This document shows, one piece after another, positions 1-7,272 of a stretch of 64,000 nucleotides of DNA. The notes below the pieces were generated by a model. It did not search any database and was not told the origin of the DNA. It saw only the letters and a list, made by a program, of their open reading frames with translations. Location: the NCBI RefSeq assembly GCF_029714305.1, contig NZ_CP121647.1, positions 2,438,501-2,502,500 of the forward strand, given 5' to 3'. The stretch is from Bradyrhizobium sp. CB3481. Lineage in GTDB: Bacteria; Pseudomonadota; Alphaproteobacteria; Rhizobiales; Xanthobacteraceae. The stretch's first letter is position 1. The number at the start of each line of letters is the position of its first letter. Made by a program: the position numbers and the translations under genes.

Positions 1-238
1 GCAAGGCTTCTCGGCGCCCGAGGCCTCTTGGTATCGCGGCGAGAATGCTCAGTTTGTCCGCGAGATGCTGGAACCGCGCAAGCTGGCATGCACCGAATTC
101 ATCAATCCGAAGTTCATCGTCAGGACGGTGAATGAACACCTTTCCGGCAAATTCAATCATCGTCTATTGATCTGGTCGCTATTGTGTTTTGAGCAATGGT
201 GCCGAACCTTCCTTGGCCTGCAGGAGGCTGCGGCTTGA
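1..238 (+). CDS. asparagine synthase (glutamine-hydrolysing) family, C-terminal end only
   Basis: Only the last 78 or so codons are in the window; the reading frame is open from base 2 to the TGA at 236-238. The translation has the usual end of an AsnB-family protein: a KQGFSAP-like start (QGFSAPEASWYRGE), then NEHLSGKFNHRLLIWSLLCFEQW, split here by a helix that normally packs against the synthetase domain. The family transfers glutamine-derived ammonia to a carboxylate via an acyl-adenylate. In this polysaccharide locus it probably amidates a uronic acid, by analogy with the three full-length paralogues downstream. The next gene starts at the TTG overlapping this stop codon, so the two are translationally coupled. 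Family call is firm; substrate is inferred. Confidence 0.8.
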   Translation, partial: QGFSAPEASWYRGENAQFVREMLEPRKLACTEFINPKFIVRTVNEHLSGKFNHRLLIWSLLCFEQWCRTFLGLQEAAA

Positions 239-1299
239 GCGCCGAGGATTGCCAAGATGTGGTGGTGCGGGCGTTGGAAATGCCCGAGGACGCGGCCGCA
301 TATGCGCGCTTCCTGGAGCTCTCCGCTGCCGCAACTGTCTATCATTCGGCTCCCTATCGCGATCTCGTGCTCCGCTCCACCCAAGGCCGGGCGCGATATG
401 GGTTGGCATGGCGCGGAACGGAAGTCATCGGGGCGTTACCGCTCATGGTCATGGATGGCCCACTTGGGCCGGTGGCGAACTCACTGCCGTTTTTCGGTAG
501 TCACGGCGACCTGCTGACAGGCGACGCTGGTGCGGCCGCAGCTCTGCAGCAATGGTTTCGCAATCAGATGGAGCAGGACGACATGGCTGCTGCCACCATC
601 ATCTCCAACCCGTTCGACGCTGCACCGCAGGCGAACTGGCAAGATTCGACGCTCGTCGACGAGAGGATTGGCCAATGGACGCCGCTTACCGATGAAAGCG
701 GGGAGCCACTCGACTTTCACAGCGCCATCGATGGCTCCGCGCGGCGAAACCTTGTCAAAGCGCAGGCCGAACGGGTTTCGGTTGAGGTCGACAACACCGC
801 TTTGGACTTCCTGGCCGTGTGTCACAGGCAGAACATGGCCGAGATCGGCGGGCGAACCAAGCCGGCAGCGTTCTTCTCGGCGCTGCCGTCCGTCATGAAT
901 GCCGGGCGCGACTATCGCATTTATCTGGCGAAGCGTAACGGCAGTCCGATCGCCGCTCTCCTTGTATTCCTGTTCAAGCACTTCGTGGAATACATCATGC
1001 CGGTGACCGCACCGGGTAACCGAGAATACCAGCCGACCGCCGCTCTCATTTTCCGCGCGATGCAGGAATCGCAATCAGAGGGGCGCCGGATCTGGAATTG
1101 GGGTGGGACCTGGACCAGCCAAACGGGGGTCTACAGGTTCAAGAGAAAATGGGGCGCGACGGAGAAGCGATATGCCTATCACACATACGTCCGTGATAGC
1201 CGTGTACTCAGTCAATCCGCTGAGGCGCTGACCGCCGGCTACCCCTATTTTTTTGTGGTGCCCTTCTCAGGCTTGACGAAGGTTGGAGTGGTCGCATGA
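235..1299 (+). CDS. FemAB/GNAT-type acyltransferase (Acetyltransf_6-like)
   Basis: A 354-residue protein if translation starts at TTG 235. That start has an AGGAGG at 222-227 with a 7-base spacer and overlaps the previous stop as TTGA; the next usable start with nothing comparable upstream is farther in. The C-terminal half has the FemAB-like pattern: a basic helix around RRNLVKAQAE, a long helix with GGRTKP, IYLAKRNGSPIAALLVF, then NWGGTW and YRFKRKWGA near the end. Such proteins acylate amino groups of sugars or peptides using acyl-CoA or aminoacyl donors. In this locus it could acylate an amino sugar. The stop overlaps the next ATG as ATGA. Donor and acceptor cannot be read from the sequence. 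Confidence 0.75.
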   Translation: MSAEDCQDVVVRALEMPEDAAAYARFLELSAAATVYHSAPYRDLVLRSTQGRARYGLAWRGTEVIGALPLMVMDGPLGPVANSLPFFGSHGDLLTGDAGAAAALQQWFRNQMEQDDMAAATIISNPFDAAPQANWQDSTLVDERIGQWTPLTDESGEPLDFHSAIDGSARRNLVKAQAERVSVEVDNTALDFLAVCHRQNMAEIGGRTKPAAFFSALPSVMNAGRDYRIYLAKRNGSPIAALLVFLFKHFVEYIMPVTAPGNREYQPTAALIFRAMQESQSEGRRIWNWGGTWTSQTGVYRFKRKWGATEKRYAYHTYVRDSRVLSQSAEALTAGYPYFFVVPFSGLTKVGVVA

Positions 1300-2060
1300 C
1301 GGGCCATCGTTGGGCGTACCTATCCAGTGGACAGCGGACAGCCGTGTTGAAGCGGCTGATCTCGGAGGGCTACGATGTCTCCGGCGTTTACGTAACCGAC
1401 CCCGAGCGCTGGCCGAAGGTCGCGTCGACCGTGAGCTACGCCAGAGAGGTCGGTCTGCCGGTTCGCATCCTTCGGCGCGAGGATCTTTTGACGCCTCCCG
1501 ACGAATTGCGAGACGCCCAATGTCTTTCTGTAGGGTTTGGTTTCATCCTGCCCAAGGCATTCCTTGCACACGTCCGGATATGTCTGAATGTTCATGGAAC
1601 GTTGCTGCCCAAATATCCCGGCGCGAGGTCGCTGAACTGGCTGCTTGCGAATGGCGAGCAAGATAGTGGCGTAACCGTGCACATTGTCGATGAGGGTGTC
1701 GACACAGGACCCATTGTCCTGCAGCGCGCATTCAGACTCTCAAATTTCGAGAGCTCTGCGAGTCTCTTGCGCAAAACGCTCGAGTTCGAGCCGGATGTTG
1801 TTGTTGACGCGCTGCGACGCTTTGAGCGAGAGGGACTGTCCTGCGCTGCTCCACAGTCTCCGCTCCAGGCCGCTCGTTTTCCGGACCGTGCGCCAACGCA
1901 TTCTGAAATCGATCCGGAAAAGCCGCTTGCGGGCCTGTTCAATGAGATTCGGGCGGCGGATCCGGATCGCTTTCCGGCCTATTTTTACGTTGACGGCCAG
2001 AAGGTCTGTATCAGGCTGTGGCGGCCGGACAAGCCGGCGGACGAGTGGGATCTGATTTGA
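1296..2060 (+). CDS. N10-formyl-THF-dependent formyltransferase, probably sugar N-formyltransferase
   Basis: A 254-residue methionyl-tRNA-formyltransferase-fold protein. The catalytic triad of the family is visible: Asn98 and His100 in LNVHGTLLPKYPG, and Asp136 in DEGVDTGPI, with the GVTVH strand between them. It is shorter than Fmt (about 310 residues) and lacks a clear tRNA-binding C-terminal domain; residues 190 to 254 form a small divergent tail ending in a FYVDGQKVCIRLWRP strand. Being second in an O-antigen-type operon, it most likely N-formylates a nucleotide-linked amino sugar. The start ATG overlaps the preceding TGA. A second formyltransferase domain lies at 7272. Confidence 0.85.
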   Translation: MTGHRWAYLSSGQRTAVLKRLISEGYDVSGVYVTDPERWPKVASTVSYAREVGLPVRILRREDLLTPPDELRDAQCLSVGFGFILPKAFLAHVRICLNVHGTLLPKYPGARSLNWLLANGEQDSGVTVHIVDEGVDTGPIVLQRAFRLSNFESSASLLRKTLEFEPDVVVDALRRFEREGLSCAAPQSPLQAARFPDRAPTHSEIDPEKPLAGLFNEIRAADPDRFPAYFYVDGQKVCIRLWRPDKPADEWDLI

Positions 2061-2116
2061 ACTTCGGCTTCAGGCTTCGCCGAACAAGTGTGAACTAATA
2101 CGAGAGAGGACCAGCG

Positions 2117-3244
2117 ATGCGCAGCAATCGTGTATTCAATATGGTCAGGTCGCGATTATTTGGAACGGCGCCCAAGAGCGCCGCAACACCCGTGGCGGCT
2201 GAGGACAATGCCGCCGAGCAAGAGCGAGCGCGTCACGAAGCTTCGTTGAAAGCAACTTATTCGAATGGTTCCTTGCCAGGCAAGTTCTCGATCAATCTCG
2301 GGGCCGCTCCCTGCAACCATTCTTGCCGCTTTTGCCCGCAATCGGTTCACAAGCCGAGGCGAGCCTCCTGGCTCGATCTGGATTTGTTGCGCAAGGTCGC
2401 AAGTGAAATGCCGGAAGAGGGGATGGAAATCAATATTTCCTCGTACTCCGAAACCCTTGCCGCTCCGAACCTGCTTTCGGCCATCCGTTTGCTCAAGGAA
2501 GTTCGTCCAAAGCTCAGGATTGCCATGGCGACAAACGGTTCGCTGATGCGTGAAGATGTGGTCGTGGGCCTGATCGATGCGGGACTGGACCACTATTCGT
2601 ACAGTTTTGATGCCCCGGACCGGCAATCCTACGAGCGGCTGATGCAAGTCGACCACTTCGACAGGGTTTGGAAGAATCTGGATCGCATTGTGGATTTGCG
2701 GAACGCGCGAAACTCGAAAATGCTCATTACGACGCACATCATGGGCTTCGAGGAGTTCCGGCAGTCATACGAGGAGTTCAAGGCCTACTGGGAGAAGCGG
2801 GTCAATTTGGTCTATTGGCGCGAGGTTGGAAACTGGGGCGGCGAAACCTGGGGGCTTGAGGAAAAGCTGGCGGAAGGAGGCTTCACCGTGCCGCGAGCTG
2901 CGCAAAAATTTCCGCGCGTGCCTTGCACGTCGATTTTCATGCACTTCAAGCTTCAGCACGACGGCCGATATGCACCCTGCGTGGCCGCCGTTCCAGATTA
3001 CCTGCCGAGTGAAGAACGGCACAAGGTCGCCTACATCGGAGATGCCCGCGAGATCACGTTCATGGAAGCGTGGCAACGACTGAGCGACATGCGTCAGGCA
3101 CATTTGCGCGGCGAGTGGGATCGCTATGAGTGTTGCAGCAGCTGCAATATCTGGGGCCTCTTTACGAACGGATGGGAGGATCGCGGAGTCAACCTTCCTG
3201 ACAGACCGCGGTTTCACGTGCCCGGGATCGAGATCGCGCAGTAG
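2117..3244 (+). CDS. radical SAM protein with C-terminal SPASM-type cysteine cluster
   Basis: A 375-residue protein preceded by a GAGAGGA Shine-Dalgarno. The radical SAM 4Fe-4S motif CxxxCxxC is Cys66, Cys70, Cys73 (PCNHSCRFCPQ), followed by NISSYSE and MATNGSL strands of the partial TIM barrel. The C-terminal part has a further cysteine-rich region (PCTSIFMHFK, YAPCVAA and Cys339-Cys340-Cys343 in ECCSSCNIWG), as in SPASM domains that carry auxiliary clusters. SPASM proteins dehydrogenate, epimerise or cross-link substrates; related enzymes modify aminoglycoside sugars. Its position between a formyltransferase and the exporter genes points to sugar or glycan modification, but the reaction is not deducible. 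The first 50 residues are a non-conserved, Ala/Glu-rich leader. Confidence 0.85.
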   Translation: MRSNRVFNMVRSRLFGTAPKSAATPVAAEDNAAEQERARHEASLKATYSNGSLPGKFSINLGAAPCNHSCRFCPQSVHKPRRASWLDLDLLRKVASEMPEEGMEINISSYSETLAAPNLLSAIRLLKEVRPKLRIAMATNGSLMREDVVVGLIDAGLDHYSYSFDAPDRQSYERLMQVDHFDRVWKNLDRIVDLRNARNSKMLITTHIMGFEEFRQSYEEFKAYWEKRVNLVYWREVGNWGGETWGLEEKLAEGGFTVPRAAQKFPRVPCTSIFMHFKLQHDGRYAPCVAAVPDYLPSEERHKVAYIGDAREITFMEAWQRLSDMRQAHLRGEWDRYECCSSCNIWGLFTNGWEDRGVNLPDRPRFHVPGIEIAQ

Positions 3245-3293
3245 TGCTGCTGGCAATTGATCGCGAGATGTCGTTCACAGAGAGATTGCGGTG

Positions 3294-4460
3294 ATGGAAT
3301 CGGGCGGAATTGTCGCGGTAGGTTGTCGCGGCGTGAGCAAGCGATTCGCCATCGTCCAAGCTGGGCAGCTCTGGCGCGTTGCGCTGGGATTATCTGGCAA
3401 CATGGAGAGCTTCGAGGCGCTGCATGATGTCACCTTCGATGTGCCCAAGGGACAATTTGTCGGAGTCCTCGGTCGGAATGGCGCCGGAAAATCGACGTTG
3501 CTTCGCGTTATTGGTGGAGTATATCCCGCCGAAAATGGATTCGTCACGATTAACGGCGCTCTGTCAGGACTCTATGAGCTCGGGATCGTAGGCAACTCGC
3601 AAGCGACGGGACGCGAATATGCGGATCGGCTGCTCACCGTTCATGGCTTTGCCAAGCGCGAGCGAGAGCGCATGATCCTCGACATTCATGAATTTTCCGA
3701 ACTCAGTGATCGCTTCGAAGATCCCGTCCAGACCTATTCAGCCGGAATGGCTGCGCGGCTCTATTTCTCGACCGCGACGGCCGGCCGGTATTCAGTCTAT
3801 CTGCTCGACGAAATCCTCTCGGTCGGTGATCAGCATTTTCAGGCCAAATGCTGGCGTCGGCTTCAGGACCGGTTAGCCCATGGCGCTTCCGGGATTCTCG
3901 TCACGCATGATTGGAGTGCAGTGTTGAAGCTTTGCCAGACGGCGCATGTGCTCGACCGCGGCCGTATTGTTTTCAGCGGGCCTTCGGAACGAGCGACAAG
4001 AATCTATCTGTATGGCGATAATGCCGTCGGCGAAATGCGCCGAGATCTGGCTGCATTCATCAAGAGGCCGCCCGCGTTGGTCAATGCCCGCCAGGGCGAG
4101 GACTTCGTTGTTGCTGCCGATTTGGAGATATTTCAGCCCTGCGACGTCTGCTTTGGCTTCGTTATCGAGCGGATGCAGCCCGGCTTTGGTTGGGAGACCG
4201 TCATCGTGACGAAACGGCCAATTCCGGTTGGTTCCCAGCCAGGCCGTTATCGGGTTGAAGCCCGGGTACCGCGCCTGCCGATTGAGCCGCAAACTTATCA
4301 GGTCAGTCTTCAGCTCAGTTCGCCCGATCCGGGGGCGACAGGACAATTCGTCCTCCTCGATAGCGTCGGATGGTTGTCCGGCAATGGGATCGCGCTCGAG
4401 GTGGTTGGCGAGAGCAATACTCAACTTCTCAATGCGATCTGGAAAGTCGCCGCGGCATGA
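3294..4460 (+). CDS. wzt: ABC transporter ATP-binding protein, Wzt-like, first of two
   Basis: ATPase for export of a lipid-linked polysaccharide. Walker A is GRNGAGKST (near residue 64), the signature is the Wzt-style YSAGMAARL, Walker B plus catalytic Glu is VYLLDEILSVGD, and the switch His is in LVTHDWSA. After the nucleotide-binding domain (about 245 residues) a beta-rich C-terminal extension of roughly 140 residues follows, as in Wzt proteins whose C-terminal domain reads the capped non-reducing end of the glycan. Start taken at ATG 3294; a GTG directly before it (3291) is equally close to the AGAGAG upstream. Its stop overlaps the next start as ATGA. It is not a degenerate copy: all catalytic motifs are present. 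Confidence 0.88.
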   Translation: MESGGIVAVGCRGVSKRFAIVQAGQLWRVALGLSGNMESFEALHDVTFDVPKGQFVGVLGRNGAGKSTLLRVIGGVYPAENGFVTINGALSGLYELGIVGNSQATGREYADRLLTVHGFAKRERERMILDIHEFSELSDRFEDPVQTYSAGMAARLYFSTATAGRYSVYLLDEILSVGDQHFQAKCWRRLQDRLAHGASGILVTHDWSAVLKLCQTAHVLDRGRIVFSGPSERATRIYLYGDNAVGEMRRDLAAFIKRPPALVNARQGEDFVVAADLEIFQPCDVCFGFVIERMQPGFGWETVIVTKRPIPVGSQPGRYRVEARVPRLPIEPQTYQVSLQLSSPDPGATGQFVLLDSVGWLSGNGIALEVVGESNTQLLNAIWKVAAA

Positions 4461-5677
4461 GCGCGTCAGTCAATGTCGAGCATGTGTCCAAATCCTTTGT
4501 TTTGGCGCAGCACGGTGGCTACACGGGCCTTTTCGAAGCGTTGCGGGCAGGCAAGCCCTCGGTCACACAACGGGAGATTCATGCTCTCCAAAATATCTCG
4601 TTTTCCATTGGGCCCGGTGAGCGGGTCGGCATTATCGGACGAAATGGAGCCGGCAAAACTACTCTCTTGTCATTGCTAGCCGGTATTACACAGCCGACTA
4701 CCGGCAAGATTGGGGTCGTCGGGCACGTGCACGCCATGCTCACAATAGGCATGGTCTTGCGCGAAGAAGCCACAGGCCGGGAGAATATCCTGCTTGACGG
4801 CGCGGTGCATGGTCATTCGCGGGATTTCATTGAGGAGCTGGCACCCAAAATCGTGGAGTTTGCGGAACTCGGTGATTTCATCGACCGACCAGTTCGAACC
4901 TATTCGTCCGGCATGAAGGCTCGGCTGGCGTTCGCGATGGGGGCGTTCACGAAGTCGGACATTCTGATCATCGACGAGACTCTCTCAGTCGGAGATGCTG
5001 CCTTTTCGCGCAAAGCAACCCGCAGGATGAAGCAGCTGGCGGGCGAGGGCCAGATCGTGATTGCCGTAAGCCATAGCATGGGGGCGATTGCCGACATTTG
5101 CGATCGGTGCCTGTGGCTGGACAATGGTCGTCTGATCATGGATGGCCCCGCGGATGAGGTCACGAAGGCCTATGTACAGACGGTAGACAAAGCCGATGAG
5201 GCCGAGTTGGCGCAAAAATTCCAGAACACGGATTTCGGCGAGCCTCGTACAGAGTGCGGGACAATTACAGGCGTTGAGATACAACAGCACGGAGCCCCGA
5301 TAGGCGCTTCCGCCCGTGCCCTGGTTCCGATCGAAATCACCGTGTGCGGCCAGCTGATGAATCCCAGGGGACGCGCTGACATTGAGCTACGCTGTACCCG
5401 AGTCGATGGTCGCTTAATCTGGGTAGATCGCTTGTCGGCCCACGATGGCTGGCTTCAGCACCGCCTGCCGTTCGAAGTGAGTGTCCGGATGGAGCCGCTA
5501 GTCCTTGGAGAAAATCTATTCAGGCTCGATGCGATACTCCTCGATGACCGGGGTCTGTCGTGCGGCTTGTCGCGAGTATTTGAAGTGGTGGATCATGACC
5601 CGCCCATCGGGGGGCGACCGATGCTCAATGTCTCGCCAGTAATCAACGTTCACGCCCTTGAGGAGGCCAATCAATGA
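4457..5677 (+). CDS. wzt: ABC transporter ATP-binding protein, Wzt-like, second of two
   Basis: A second full Wzt-type ATPase (406 residues) beginning at ATG 4457, which overlaps the previous stop. Walker A is GRNGAGKTT, the signature YSSGMKARLAF, Walker B LIIDETLSVGD and the H-loop VSHSMGA. A C-terminal domain of about 160 residues (from AELAQKFQ onward, with VPIEITV and FEVSVRMEPLVLGENLFRL strands) matches the layout of carbohydrate-binding Wzt C-terminal domains. The protein is clearly a diverged paralogue of its neighbour and not a recent duplicate. Its stop overlaps the permease start (ATGA), so the three genes are probably made in fixed ratio. Whether the two ATPases form a heterodimer is inference. 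Confidence 0.9.
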   Translation: MSASVNVEHVSKSFVLAQHGGYTGLFEALRAGKPSVTQREIHALQNISFSIGPGERVGIIGRNGAGKTTLLSLLAGITQPTTGKIGVVGHVHAMLTIGMVLREEATGRENILLDGAVHGHSRDFIEELAPKIVEFAELGDFIDRPVRTYSSGMKARLAFAMGAFTKSDILIIDETLSVGDAAFSRKATRRMKQLAGEGQIVIAVSHSMGAIADICDRCLWLDNGRLIMDGPADEVTKAYVQTVDKADEAELAQKFQNTDFGEPRTECGTITGVEIQQHGAPIGASARALVPIEITVCGQLMNPRGRADIELRCTRVDGRLIWVDRLSAHDGWLQHRLPFEVSVRMEPLVLGENLFRLDAILLDDRGLSCGLSRVFEVVDHDPPIGGRPMLNVSPVINVHALEEANQ

Positions 5678-6465
5678 TCCTTGCGGGTTTTGACCAACGC
5701 GACTTTGCCATGCTTAAGAGCCTGTTTCGGATGAATCTCGGGGATCGCTTTCTGGGGTCCAAGCTGGGGCTTGTTTGGGCTGTGCTGTCGCCCCTTATGC
5801 TTATGGGCATCTTCTGTTTCGTGTTCACTGTTGTCTTTCCGGGACGCCTGCCCGGGAAGGAGGGGGCTATCCCCTTCCTGATTTGGCTGATCAGCGGTTA
5901 TGGTCCGTGGCTCGCCGTGAACGAGGGTCTCATGAGCGCCACGAATTCCGTCGTTGCCAACAGCGGTGTGGTGAAGAACGTCGCATTCAAGTCCGAGATT
6001 TTGCCGATCGTTGGAGCCATGATGGGCGTCGTGCCGCTTCTCGTGGCAATAGTAGTTGTTCTCGGATTGCAGATTGTCGGTGGCGAGCTTCCCAAATGGA
6101 CATTGATCCTTTTGCCGTTCGCAATGATCATTCAACTAGTGTTCTTGTCCGGAATCGGTCTGTTTCTGGCAGCATTAAATGTTTTTGTCCGTGATACGGC
6201 TTTGATTCTGCCAAACCTGCTTCAGATTATCCTGTTCGCTTCGCCGATTTTCTATGTACTAACCGCCTATCCGGCGTTCGTCCGGCCGCTTCTGGTCTGC
6301 AATCCATTCTATGCTCTGGCCGAATTCTATCGAGCCATTATCGTCGATGGCAAGCTGCCGGAGTTGTGGATGATCACTTATCTGGCGGCGGTCTCGATAG
6401 CTCTGTTCGTGGGCGGCCTATGGTGGTTCCGAAGGCTCAAGCTGTTCTTTGATTCAAGACTTTGA
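5674..6465 (+). CDS. wzm: ABC-2 type polysaccharide export permease, Wzm-like
   Basis: A 263-residue integral membrane protein with six hydrophobic stretches and the ABC2_membrane layout: an N-terminal amphipathic segment (DQRDFAMLKSLFRMNLGDRF), SKLGLVWAVLSPL leading into the first membrane helix, and a C-terminal NPFYALAEFYR followed by a final helix ending WWFRRLKLFFDSRL. Length matches Wzm/KpsM proteins. It is the only permease beside two ATPase genes, so both probably serve it. The transporter would move a complete, undecaprenyl-diphosphate-linked chain across the inner membrane for ligation to lipid A-core or for capsule assembly. Confidence 0.92.
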   Translation: MILAGFDQRDFAMLKSLFRMNLGDRFLGSKLGLVWAVLSPLMLMGIFCFVFTVVFPGRLPGKEGAIPFLIWLISGYGPWLAVNEGLMSATNSVVANSGVVKNVAFKSEILPIVGAMMGVVPLLVAIVVVLGLQIVGGELPKWTLILLPFAMIIQLVFLSGIGLFLAALNVFVRDTALILPNLLQIILFASPIFYVLTAYPAFVRPLLVCNPFYALAEFYRAIIVDGKLPELWMITYLAAVSIALFVGGLWWFRRLKLFFDSRL

Positions 6466-6567
6466 GCAGACACATTCAATTTTTTTGGCGCGAAAGAGAC
6501 CGAGGTTGATGCAGAGGCTTTCGACCAGTAACCGGTTTCGAGTGTGTTCGGCTGCGGATGATCAGAA

Positions 6568-7272
6568 ATGGCGCATCTAGTAGCAATTCATCAACCTAAT
6601 TTTTTCCCTTGGCTTGGCTACTTTGACAAGATTCGCCGGGCAGAGATCTTTGTCTTCTTGGATGACGTCGACTATCCGAGATCAGGATCCGGCGGAATGG
6701 GCTCTTGGATCAACCGCGTGCGGCTTTCCATCCAGGGCGATGCGCAGTGGGTTACATGCCCGATCAAGCGGATGGCTCGGGGACAATCCATCATGGCGGC
6801 CCAAATCGACGATGGCCAGCCATGGCGCAAGAAGATCATGCGCACGTTGCAGATGAACTATGGGAAGGCGCCGCAATATGACCGTACAATGGAGTTTCTC
6901 TTACCTCTGATCGAGTCGGCCGAGAACAACCTTGCTGCCTTTAACATCTCAGTTATCCATGCAATTGCGGAACGTATCGGTGTAACCACGCGTTTCGTGC
7001 GTCAATCCGAGATCAGGAGCGAAGGGCAGGCAACGGAACGGCTGATCTCACTGGTGAAAGCGGTTGGTGGATGCGCCTATCTGGTGGGAGGAGGTGCAGC
7101 AGGGTATCAGGACGACGACCTGATCCGAGGAGCCGGCATCGATGTCGTTTATCAGCGCTTCGTTCCGGAATGCTACGGATCGCCAGACCGATTCCTGCCG
7201 GGCCTTTCGGTCATTGACTACCTGATGCACGATGGTCGTCCCCTCACCGAAGCTTTCCCTGACAGGTCGTGA
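6568..7272 (+). CDS. wbqC: WbqC-like family protein
   Basis: A 234-residue protein with the hallmark WbqC start AIHQPNFFPWLGYFDKI, then FVFLDDVDYPRSG, NRVRL, and later FLPGLSVIDYLMHDG. WbqC proteins recur in O-antigen and capsule clusters; to my knowledge their reaction is not established. The stop shares one base with the start of the formyltransferase-deacetylase fusion (TGATG at 7270-7274), so the two are likely coupled in translation and perhaps function. A 102-base gap without an evident promoter separates it from wzm. Confidence 0.85.
   Translation: MAHLVAIHQPNFFPWLGYFDKIRRAEIFVFLDDVDYPRSGSGGMGSWINRVRLSIQGDAQWVTCPIKRMARGQSIMAAQIDDGQPWRKKIMRTLQMNYGKAPQYDRTMEFLLPLIESAENNLAAFNISVIHAIAERIGVTTRFVRQSEIRSEGQATERLISLVKAVGGCAYLVGGGAAGYQDDDLIRGAGIDVVYQRFVPECYGSPDRFLPGLSVIDYLMHDGRPLTEAFPDRS

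Noticed and set aside
3294..4460. First Wzt-like gene as a decayed pseudogene copy
   Set aside because: Walker A, signature, Walker B with Glu and the switch His are all intact and the frame is unbroken.
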